Assembly: GCA_017551405.1 (NCBI GenBank)
Contig: JAFZLP010000019.1
Location: 1 to 6,012, forward strand
DNA from: Bacteroidales bacterium
GTDB lineage: Bacteria > Bacteroidota > Bacteroidia > Bacteroidales > UBA932
Length of the DNA stretch: 6,012 bases
Direction of reading: 5' to 3'
Shown piece after piece: positions 1-6,012 of this stretch. A model generated the notes under the pieces. That model had not been told where the DNA came from. It saw nothing but the letters and a program-made list of their open reading frames with translations, and searched no databases. Every line of letters starts with the position of its first letter. The stretch's first letter is position 1. The position numbers and the translations under genes were made by a program.

Positions 1-331
1 CCTCGTAGGCTTCGAGGTTCACTCCGTTGTCATAGAAGAACTCGCGTCCGCCCGGATCGTCGTTGGAAGTGCCCTTGATGGTGATTGCTCCGGAAGCCCC
101 GGCGGTCACCTTGCAGGAGAAGCTGTAGCGCTTGGCGGGATCGATGGCAATGCCGGAGTGGAGTTTGACCTGTCCCTGCCACTCGCTGCCGCCTATGCCG
201 GCGGGAGTGGTGAGGGTGAGCACGCCGCCGTTGTAGGAGGCCTGCGGGTCGAGTCCGCCGCTCCAGTCGGCCGGGCTGAACCATGTCTCGAGCTCGGCGC
301 TGCCGTCCCAGAGGTTGGGGCCGTAGGTGTA
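1..331 (-). other. Second, truncated CBM-like module of the lipoprotein (residues 475-584)
   Basis: This module begins YTYGPNLW (475-482) and repeats landmarks of the first one: W497, ASYNGGVLTL (505-514), SEWQGQVKL (523-531) and RYSFSCKV (542-549). It then reads FFYDNGVNLEAYE into the window edge. The closing strands are missing, so the fold call rests on its likeness to the first module. Confidence 0.55.
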
Positions 332-1753
332 GGTGCCGGGATTGTCGGGATTGTCGGGATTGTCCGGGTTGGGCAGCACGGTGCCGTCGTCTATGGCGTG
401 GTCCTTAAGGACTATGTTGCTGATGGTGACCTCGGTATCGTCGGGGTTGCCGCCGAAATCGAATACCATCTTCACTGCCGCGGCATCGATGCCGGGAACG
501 TCGCTGAGCCAGAACACGGTCTCTTCGAAGGCCTTGATATCCATACGCTCGGTGAAGAGGAAGTTGCCGTCGTCGGTAGCGTCGGTGAGCTTGAAGGTCA
601 CGTTCTTGACGTCCTTCGAGAGGTTCATCTTCACGGAGAAGTCGTAGTGGAGCGCGGAGCTGAGGGAGATGTCGTTCACCGGAATGATGAAGAACTGGTT
701 CTGCCACTGGTCGACAGTCGCGCTGGGGCAGTTGAAGGAATAGGTGCCGTTCTCGTAGGTAATTTCGGGATTGGGCAGCTGGCTCCAGCCGGGTGCGTAG
801 TACTGCGAATAGGTATGGTTCGCGTCGGCGGGCAGCCAGAGGTTGCTCTCGGCGTTGTACTTGAATCCTTCGAAGGGCTTGCCGCTGTTGTCGGGCTCCT
901 CGCTGCTGAGGGTGAAGTGCCAGGCGATGGAGCCGTTGTCGTTCACGAGTTCGATGGTCTTGGTGTTGGCCGCTTCGACCCTGAACCTGGGATTGGCAAT
1001 GAAGTCGTCGTTCGGGAAGTAGGCGAACGCGGCTTCGCCGAGCGTCACGTAGAGGTCGTCGCCCTCGACGCTGAAGCTGAACGAGGTGTTGGTCAGCGGG
1101 AAGTCGGCAGTATAGTCCTCAGCCTCGCCGGCATGTCCGGGAGCCTTGGTGACGTCCTTGTTCACGTAGGTCTGGCCGTCCGGGCCCGGGTTGTAGGTGT
1201 AGCCGCCTTCGGTGGTGAAGGTCATGCGGTCCTCGTAGATACCGGTGGATTCCTTCTCCCAGGCCTTTGCCGCCCACCAGTTGGTGCCGGTGGTTCCGGG
1301 CTCGCCGCAGCCGAAATGCTGGTCGGTTTCGCCCTTGAGGCGCCATTCCTTGCTGCCGTTGCCGGCGAAGAAGGTGAAGTACTTGTCGAAGTTGACTATG
1401 GTGTTGTCGATATGGAAGGTCTTTTCCACATAGTCGGGGGAGAGGCCGGCGGCATTCATTATCTGAAGCCGTACCGGATAGTCACCCATGGAGGTGTAAA
1501 TCCTGGTGAGGCCGTCTTTGGCGGCGTACTGGGTGAAGTCTCCGTTCTTGTCGGGGAACTCCCACACCGGAATCACGCCCTTGGTGCCCTGCGGCAGCGA
1601 GAAGGTGACCTGGTTGGTGGTCTGGTCCACGGTGATTACGGGCTCGTAGGACGCCGCACTTGCAACCATGTCCTCAGTGGGGTGGTTGATCTGCTCCGGA
1701 GCGCAGGCGAAAAGCACCGCGGCGGCAGCAAACAGAGAAAATATCTTTTTCAT
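1..1753 (-). CDS. Multidomain surface glycan-binding lipoprotein, PKD-like plus two CBM-like modules (SusE/F-position; 3' end outside window)
   Basis: The frame is open for 584 residues from ATG 1753 to the left edge with no stop, so the C-terminus is missing. The start gives MKKIFSLFAAAAVLFAC, a short lipoprotein signal peptide with lipobox LFAC and the acylated Cys at residue 17. Order of regions: a PKD-like beta-sandwich at about 35-118 (ITVDQTTNQVTFSLPQG, then MGDYPVRLQIMNAAG); an aromatic-rich beta domain at about 124-283 (QHFGCGEPG, NWWAAKAWE, GIYEDRMTF, AWHFTL); a first CBM4-like module at about 299-452 ending EVTISNIVLKDH; an NPDNPDNPDNPG linker at 462-473; and a second, related module from about 475, cut by the edge. 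It starts 12 nt after the susD stop, so it is cotranscribed and occupies the SusE/SusF or SGBP position without obvious SusE/F sequence likeness. Inference: it binds glycan at the cell surface. A C-terminal catalytic domain beyond the edge cannot be ruled out. No Shine-Dalgarno-like tract precedes the start. Confidence 0.88.
   Translation of the reverse strand, partial: MKKIFSLFAAAAVLFACAPEQINHPTEDMVASAASYEPVITVDQTTNQVTFSLPQGTKGVIPVWEFPDKNGDFTQYAAKDGLTRIYTSMGDYPVRLQIMNAAGLSPDYVEKTFHIDNTIVNFDKYFTFFAGNGSKEWRLKGETDQHFGCGEPGTTGTNWWAAKAWEKESTGIYEDRMTFTTEGGYTYNPGPDGQTYVNKDVTKAPGHAGEAEDYTADFPLTNTSFSFSVEGDDLYVTLGEAAFAYFPNDDFIANPRFRVEAANTKTIELVNDNGSIAWHFTLSSEEPDNSGKPFEGFKYNAESNLWLPADANHTYSQYYAPGWSQLPNPEITYENGTYSFNCPSATVDQWQNQFFIIPVNDISLSSALHYDFSVKMNLSKDVKNVTFKLTDATDDGNFLFTERMDIKAFEETVFWLSDVPGIDAAAVKMVFDFGGNPDDTEVTISNIVLKDHAIDDGTVLPNPDNPDNPDNPGTYTYGPNLWDGSAELETWFSPADWSGGLDPQASYNGGVLTLTTPAGIGGSEWQGQVKLHSGIAIDPAKRYSFSCKVTAGASGAITIKGTSNDDPGGREFFYDNGVNLEAYE
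335..373 (-). repeat. 9-nt tandem repeat encoding an Asn-Pro-Asp linker
   Basis: On the plus strand the unit gggattgtc occurs three times without change at 338-364, followed by a degenerate fourth unit. On the coding strand this gives PNPDNPDNPDNPG (residues 461-473), a flexible Pro/Asp linker between the two CBM-like modules of the lipoprotein. The unit is a multiple of three, so changes in copy number would alter linker length without shifting the frame. Confidence 0.9.
398..859 (-). other. First CBM4-like beta-sandwich module of the lipoprotein (residues 299-452)
   Basis: The module runs from YNAESNLW (299-306) through YYAPGW (318-323), ITYENGTYSF (331-340), DQWQNQFFI (348-356) and HYDFSVKM (369-376) to EVTISNIVLKDH (441-452). 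Alternating beta-strand patterns, aromatic residues and the closing strand of the 'xVxIDNVxL' type suggest a jelly-roll carbohydrate-binding fold of the CBM4/9 kind. The fold assignment comes from pattern recognition and has not been searched. The module aligns with the one downstream of the NPD linker. Confidence 0.6.
1400..1651 (-). other. PKD-like domain of the lipoprotein (residues 35-118)
   Basis: Directly after the signal peptide and a short spacer, residues 35-118 show a beta-sandwich pattern like PKD or Ig-like modules: ITVDQTTNQVTFSL, then VWEFPDKNG, then the typical MGDYPVRLQIMNAAG late strand, ending KTFHIDN. In Bacteroidota surface lipoproteins such a domain usually spaces the binding modules away from the membrane. 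That role is inferred here. Confidence 0.6.
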
Positions 1754-1765
1754 ATGCGGATTCTG

Positions 1766-3280
1766 TTAATAGTTGTTCTGGGTGAGAGGTTCGCTGGTGC
1801 TTGCGGAAGCGTCTATCTCGCTCTGCGGGATGGGCAGATACTTCTTGCTTTCACTCCAGGTGTTGGTGCGGTAGCCGTAGGCATCGGGAACCAGGACGGA
1901 TGAGGCGTCGCCCCAGCGGATGAGGTCCCAGTAGCGCTTGCCTTCACCTACGAACTCGAGCTTGCGCTCTTCCTTGATGTTGGCGAGGGAAAGTTCAACG
2001 GTCTTGCCGTCGAGCGAGCGGGAATGAACTTCATTCAGCCAGCCCTGGGCGTCGCCGCTGCCGTGACCGGTGACGACGAGTTCAGCTGCGTTGAGCAGGG
2101 TCTCGGCGTAACGGTAGATGCGGAAATTGTTGCCGAAGCCGAAGTCGGCGTCGGAAAGGTAGCCCTGGGAGTAGTCCACGCGGGGAGCGTACTTCTCGAG
2201 GAAGAGGCCGGTGTCCTGGTAGCGCTTGTCGTAGCTCAGGCCGCTGGCATCCCAGCAGGTGGCGTCGCGGCGCTCGTCGGACGGGTCGTACATCTCGAAG
2301 GTCTCGGTGCGGACGGGAGCGAAGCCCCAGCCGTTCAGATGCACGCCGGTGGCGTCTGCAAGGTTGTAAGGACCGATAAGGCGCGGAAGCACGGTACCGC
2401 CGGCCCCGAGGGCCCAGCTCCAGCCGCGGACGGCGTTCTCGGACTTGTAGGTGATTTCGAAGATGGATTCGGAATTGTGCTCGCCTGCAAGGGTGAAGAT
2501 GGTGCGGTAGTCGTCGGCCAGGGAGTACTGCTTGCTGTCGATGATCTCCTTCATGTACGAGAAGGCGGTGTCCATGCGGGCGGAGTCGTTCTTGTACATG
2601 GCGAGTTCGGCGTAGAGCATGTAGGCCATTGCCTTGGTGACGCGGCCGAGCTCGGCGCCGCTGCACCTCATCGGAAGGGCGTTCAGCTTCAGCGCCTCTT
2701 CGAGGTCTGTCATCATGCCGTCATAGACCTGGTCGGCAGTGCTCTGGGCGCAGACCCAGGGATCCTCGAGATTCACGGTATAGTAAGGAACGTTGCCGTA
2801 GAACTTCCAGAGCCAGCTGTAGTAATAGACGCGGAGCACGCGGACCTGGGCTTCGTAGGACTTCGCCACGTCGGCGGAAAGGCCTTCGGTCCATTCCATA
2901 TACTTGATTACGTCGTTGCAGCGCTTGATGCCGGAATAGGCGTTGGTCCACAGCGCGGAAAGGGTATTGGTCGGAGTGGCCTCATAGTTCATCATGAGAT
3001 GCCAGAACTGGTTGTCTGTCTTGTCGGCTCCGCCAACCCAGATCTGGTCGGCCATGATGTCGCTCATGATCATCACGGGGCTGTACTGGCCCATTCCCCA
3101 GTCGGTCCATTCGAGCGGGTCGTAGGCGGCCGTAAGGGCCTCGCCAAGATGCTCGGGAGTGGTGAAGTATTCCTCGATGGGAGCCGCCATGGGGTTCTCA
3201 ACGGTGAGGAACTCGCTGGTGCAGCCTGCGCCAAGCATGAGGGCGGCTGCGAGCATTATGGTATTGAATGTATTTTTCAT
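1766..3280 (-). CDS. SusD/RagB-family nutrient-binding outer-membrane lipoprotein
   Basis: This complete gene encodes the surface lipoprotein that caps the SusC barrel and helps bind glycan. I chose the ATG at 3280 (504 residues) because it gives MKN followed by a hydrophobic stretch and a lipobox-like LGAGC, with the acylated Cys at residue 20. An in-frame ATG at 3292 would add MHDT and give 508 residues; it begins one base after the susC stop and cannot be excluded. The mature start, TSEFLTVENP, is typical of SusD. The N-terminal SusD-like region with TPR-type helices includes AQVRVLRVYYYSWLWKFYGNVPY (split: AQVRVLRVYYYSW near 144-156, then LWKFYGNVPY) and GRVTKAMAYMLYAEL near 212. The C-terminal RagB/SusD region includes SIFEITYKSE near 272, RYAETLLNAAEL near 390, EERKLEFVGEGKRYWDLIRW from 437, and KYLPIPQSEID near 480. 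The length is normal. It shares an operon with susC upstream and the third lipoprotein downstream. Substrate not deducible. Confidence 0.96.
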   Translation of the reverse strand: MKNTFNTIMLAAALMLGAGCTSEFLTVENPMAAPIEEYFTTPEHLGEALTAAYDPLEWTDWGMGQYSPVMIMSDIMADQIWVGGADKTDNQFWHLMMNYEATPTNTLSALWTNAYSGIKRCNDVIKYMEWTEGLSADVAKSYEAQVRVLRVYYYSWLWKFYGNVPYYTVNLEDPWVCAQSTADQVYDGMMTDLEEALKLNALPMRCSGAELGRVTKAMAYMLYAELAMYKNDSARMDTAFSYMKEIIDSKQYSLADDYRTIFTLAGEHNSESIFEITYKSENAVRGWSWALGAGGTVLPRLIGPYNLADATGVHLNGWGFAPVRTETFEMYDPSDERRDATCWDASGLSYDKRYQDTGLFLEKYAPRVDYSQGYLSDADFGFGNNFRIYRYAETLLNAAELVVTGHGSGDAQGWLNEVHSRSLDGKTVELSLANIKEERKLEFVGEGKRYWDLIRWGDASSVLVPDAYGYRTNTWSESKKYLPIPQSEIDASASTSEPLTQNNY

Positions 3281-3293
3281 GGTGTCGTGCATA

Positions 3294-6012
3294 TTAGAAT
3301 CCTACATTTACGCCGAACATGAGGGTGCGTGCCTGCGGATAGACGCCGTAGTCGATACCGAGAGAAGTGCCGCCGGAAGAGATTTCGGGATCATAGCCGT
3401 GGTACTTGGTGAGAGTGACGAGGTTCTCGGCGCCGACAAACAGGCGGAGAGAGCTGATGAAGGCCTTCCTGGTAAGGGAAGAAGGCAGGGTGTAGCCGAG
3501 CTGGATGTTCTTCAGGCGGGCATAGCTGCCATCATAGACATAGAGGTCGCTGGAGAGCCAGTTGACCGAGTCGCCCTGAACATAGCGCGGGATGCGGTTG
3601 GAGGTGCCTTCGCCGGTCCAGCGGTTGAGCATGTAAGCCGGGAGGTTGGAGGCGGGGATGTCGACACGCCTGGTGGCGTCGAAGACGTCGTTGCCGACGG
3701 TGCCCTGCCACAGCATGAAGAAGTCAAAGCCCTTCCAGTCGGCGTTGAAGGTAACACCCCAGGTCCAGTCGGGAGTACCGTTGCCTATCATGGTACGGTC
3801 GTCCTCGTTGATGACGCCGTTGCCGTCGAAGTCCACGAAACGGACGTCACCGGGATTGGCGTTGGGCTGGAGGAGTTCGCCCTTGTCGTTCACATAGGCC
3901 TTGATCTCTTCCTGGTTCTGGAAGATGCCGTCAGTCTTGTAGCCGTAGAAGAAGGGGAACGGGAGGCCGTTCTCGGCGCGGGAGATGGTGCCGACGGTCT
4001 GGAAGGAATCCAGGTTTGCCCAGCCGGTCTCGTTACCGTATTCAATAAGCCTGTTCTTGAGATAGGTGAGGTTGCCGCCGATGCGGAAGCGGGCGTCGCG
4101 GACCGCGAACTTGTAGCCGAGTTCCATTTCGACACCGCTGTTGCTCATGATACCCACGTTGCCGACGGGCTTGGATTCACCGACATAAGAGGGGATGACC
4201 ATGGTCATCAGCATGCCGTCGGTGATCTTCCGGTACCAGTCCACGCTGAAGGTGAGGGCCTGGTGCAGGAAAGCCATGTCAAGACCGGCGTTGGTCTGGC
4301 GGGAAGTCTCCCAGCGGAGGCTGGGGTTGGCAAGGCCGCTGGCCTTGACGCCTACAGCCACTGCTTCGTTGTCGCCGAAGATGTAGTTGTTGCCGGACGA
4401 GGTGAGCACAGTGTAGCGGAAGTTACCGATGGCTTCGTTACCGTTTTCACCCCACGAGAAGCGTGCCTTGAGCACGTCCCACCACGAAGGCAGGCTGAGG
4501 AAAGACTCCTTGTGGAGGTTCCAGCCGACCGATACGGACGGGAAGGTTGCCCACTTGTTGTTGGAGCCGAAACGCGAGGAACCGTCGCGGCGGACGGTGA
4601 CCTCTGCCATGTAGCGCTCGTCGTAGTTCCAGCTTGCGCGGAAGAAATAGGATGCGAGGCGCGCGTGGGTGTAGGGACCGCCGTAGATGCTCATACGGCC
4701 GTCTTCCTGTAGACCGGTCGCATAGTCGATGTAGGGCTTGCCCAGGTCGACGAGGTCGTAGCGGCTGCCTCCGAGGTACTGGCCGCTGTTGTCCTTGGCG
4801 CTCTGTCCGAGCAGGACGGTGAGGCCGTGCTTGCCGAATTCCTTATTATAGGTGAGGGTGTTTTCAATCTGCCAGGTGAGGCTGTGGTCGCTCTCGGCAC
4901 TGGAGACGGTCTTGTCGGAACGGTTGTTGGATCCGAGGTAAAACTTCCTGGTGTAGCCGTTGCTGCCCCAGAAGGAAAGGTCGAATCCCACGGAAGAGCG
5001 GAACTTGAGGCCTTCGATGATGTCGAGTTCGCCTGCGAAGTTGCTCACTACCTGATGCTTCCATCCCTGGCTGGCGGGGAGGTTCAGGCTGGCGATCGGG
5101 TTGACCATTTCGTTGTAGTCGCCGCCGGGCACCATGAACATGCGGCCGTCGGCATCGTAGATGAGGGATTCACCGGCATAGTCGATGAGCTGCTGGGCTG
5201 CCTGAGCCTCGGTGGCATAAACTCCGAGGATGGGGGAGAGGGCGAGTGCCGAGCCGAGGGGGGAGCCCCACTGCGAGTTGGTCTCGACGCCCGTGCTCTT
5301 GACGTTGGCGTAGGAGATGTTGCTGGTGAGAGCCATGCGATTGAGGAAGTTCCTCTCGGATTTCGCATTGAAGAGCTCGTAACCGGTATTGGAACGCAGG
5401 GTGAGACGGTCGTAGTTGGAACGGCCGAAATTGCCGCCGACGATACCCTCCTGCTTCACGTAGCCGAGGGAGAGGTAGTAGTTGACCTTGTCGGAAGCCC
5501 CGCTGATGCTGAGTTCGTGGTTCTGCTGGGGTGCGTTATAGTTGAACACTTCCTTCTGCCAGTCGGTGCCTTCACCGTAGGAGAACGGATCGGCATAGAT
5601 GGGAGCCATGCCGGCGTTGATGCGGCCTTCATTGCGCATGATAGCGTATTCGGATGCATTCAGCACCTCCCTTTCACGCCAGGGGCTGGAAACGCCGTAG
5701 CTGAAGTTGTAGTTCACCTTCGCGTTGCCCTTGACACCCTTCTTGGTGGTGACAAGGATGACGCCGTTGGCTGCACGGGCACCGTAAACCGCACCCGAAG
5801 CCGCGTCCTTGAGCACCTCGATGCTCTCGATGTCGGAAGGATTGAGGAAGTCGATGCCGTTGATGTCGATGGGCATGCCGTCCACAATGTAGAGCGGGTC
5901 GGAGTTGTTGATGGTGCCGGTACCGCGGATGCGGATACGGGAGGATGCGCCGGGCTGTCCCGAAGAAGAGGTGACGTTGACGCCGGCTGCAAGGCCCTTG
6001 ATGGCCGAGTCG
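3294..6012 (-). CDS. SusC/RagA-family TonB-linked outer-membrane transporter (5' end outside window)
   Basis: This is a TonB-dependent outer-membrane beta-barrel that imports oligosaccharides, working with the SusD lipoprotein encoded next. 905 residues are visible; the frame is open to the right edge, so the start, signal peptide and any carboxypeptidase-regulatory-like or STN domain are missing (family members usually total about 1000-1100). The visible part begins in the plug: [21 protein letters not shown] (residues 25-45) is the SusC/RagA signature, followed by [21 protein letters not shown] around 63-83. Barrel signatures follow in the usual order: RRDGSSRFG near 474, LANPSLRWE near 560, [14 protein letters not shown] near 830, [19 protein letters not shown] near 858. 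The protein ends with [14 protein letters not shown] and the terminal Phe expected for barrel assembly. No frameshift or internal stop is seen. A GTG at 5885 could be mistaken for a start, but the conserved plug sequence continues upstream of it. Family assignment is secure; the substrate is unknown. Confidence 0.97.
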   Translation of the reverse strand, partial: DSAIKGLAAGVNVTSSSGQPGASSRIRIRGTGTINNSDPLYIVDGMPIDINGIDFLNPSDIESIEVLKDAASGAVYGARAANGVILVTTKKGVKGNAKVNYNFSYGVSSPWREREVLNASEYAIMRNEGRINAGMAPIYADPFSYGEGTDWQKEVFNYNAPQQNHELSISGASDKVNYYLSLGYVKQEGIVGGNFGRSNYDRLTLRSNTGYELFNAKSERNFLNRMALTSNISYANVKSTGVETNSQWGSPLGSALALSPILGVYATEAQAAQQLIDYAGESLIYDADGRMFMVPGGDYNEMVNPIASLNLPASQGWKHQVVSNFAGELDIIEGLKFRSSVGFDLSFWGSNGYTRKFYLGSNNRSDKTVSSAESDHSLTWQIENTLTYNKEFGKHGLTVLLGQSAKDNSGQYLGGSRYDLVDLGKPYIDYATGLQEDGRMSIYGGPYTHARLASYFFRASWNYDERYMAEVTVRRDGSSRFGSNNKWATFPSVSVGWNLHKESFLSLPSWWDVLKARFSWGENGNEAIGNFRYTVLTSSGNNYIFGDNEAVAVGVKASGLANPSLRWETSRQTNAGLDMAFLHQALTFSVDWYRKITDGMLMTMVIPSYVGESKPVGNVGIMSNSGVEMELGYKFAVRDARFRIGGNLTYLKNRLIEYGNETGWANLDSFQTVGTISRAENGLPFPFFYGYKTDGIFQNQEEIKAYVNDKGELLQPNANPGDVRFVDFDGNGVINEDDRTMIGNGTPDWTWGVTFNADWKGFDFFMLWQGTVGNDVFDATRRVDIPASNLPAYMLNRWTGEGTSNRIPRYVQGDSVNWLSSDLYVYDGSYARLKNIQLGYTLPSSLTRKAFISSLRLFVGAENLVTLTKYHGYDPEISSGGTSLGIDYGVYPQARTLMFGVNVGF

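Noticed and set aside
1754..1765. Separate promoter or terminator between susD and the lipoprotein gene
   Set aside because: Only 12 nt separate the genes; there is no room for a Bacteroidota TAnnTTTG/TTTG promoter and no hairpin with a T-tract.
158..1903. Very long plus-strand open frame (581 codons) opposite the lipoprotein and the end of susD
   Set aside because: Its translation is dominated by V, G, A, E and L with no recognisable domain, it crosses two convincing minus-strand genes, and it follows from GC-rich codon use on the other strand.
3798..3833. Dockerin domain suggested by the [12 protein letters not shown] loop
   Set aside because: There is only a single loop without the paired repeat of a dockerin, and it is embedded in a SusC barrel where this loop is common.
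2024..4712. Two overlapping long plus-strand open frames (2024-3322 and 3159-4712)
   Set aside because: Both are antisense to susD and susC, which carry family signatures along their whole length. They overlap each other and show the same biased composition.
5883..5885. GTG as the start of the SusC gene
   Set aside because: The frame stays open for 42 more codons to the window edge and encodes the conserved [19 protein letters not shown] plug motif across this point, so the GTG is the internal Val of IVDG.

Overview
The window reads as an internal piece of a polysaccharide utilisation locus (PUL) from a GC-rich member of the Bacteroidota. The evidence is a contiguous susC/susD pair with all the usual family signatures, a third lipoprotein gene next to them, Bacteroidota-type short lipoprotein signal peptides, and no Shine-Dalgarno-like purine tract before the visible starts. 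Third codon positions are mostly G or C, which fits a Bacteroidales lineage of the Alistipes/Rikenellaceae or similar GC-rich gut type better than classical Bacteroides. That placement is an inference and no marker gene is present to settle it.

All three genes are on the minus strand, so transcription runs from right to left. At the right, 3294-6012 is a SusC/RagA-type TonB-dependent outer-membrane transporter. It enters the window already inside its plug domain; its start, signal peptide and any N-terminal domain lie beyond the right edge. Next, 1766-3280 (or to 3292) is a complete SusD/RagB-family surface lipoprotein. At the left, 1-1753 is a large multidomain lipoprotein, open at the left edge after 584 residues. 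It sits where SusE/SusF or SGBP proteins normally sit and is built from a PKD-like domain, an aromatic-rich beta domain and two related CBM-like modules joined by an Asn-Pro-Asp repeat linker.

Gene spacing is very tight (1-13 nt between susC and susD, 12 nt between susD and the lipoprotein), so the three are almost certainly one operon. The expected working model is that the two lipoproteins capture a glycan at the cell surface, SusD acts as the lid on the SusC barrel, and SusC imports oligosaccharides using TonB energy. The substrate cannot be read from the window. The architecture of the third protein resembles surface binding proteins of beta-glucan-type PULs, but that is only a weak lead. 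No glycoside hydrolase, regulator, promoter, terminator, RNA gene, mobile element or CRISPR array is visible. There is no gene-free stretch longer than 13 nt.

I see no novel system here. The most informative parts are the duplicated binding module and its repeat linker in the left-hand lipoprotein. Long open frames on the plus strand are antisense shadows of these three genes.
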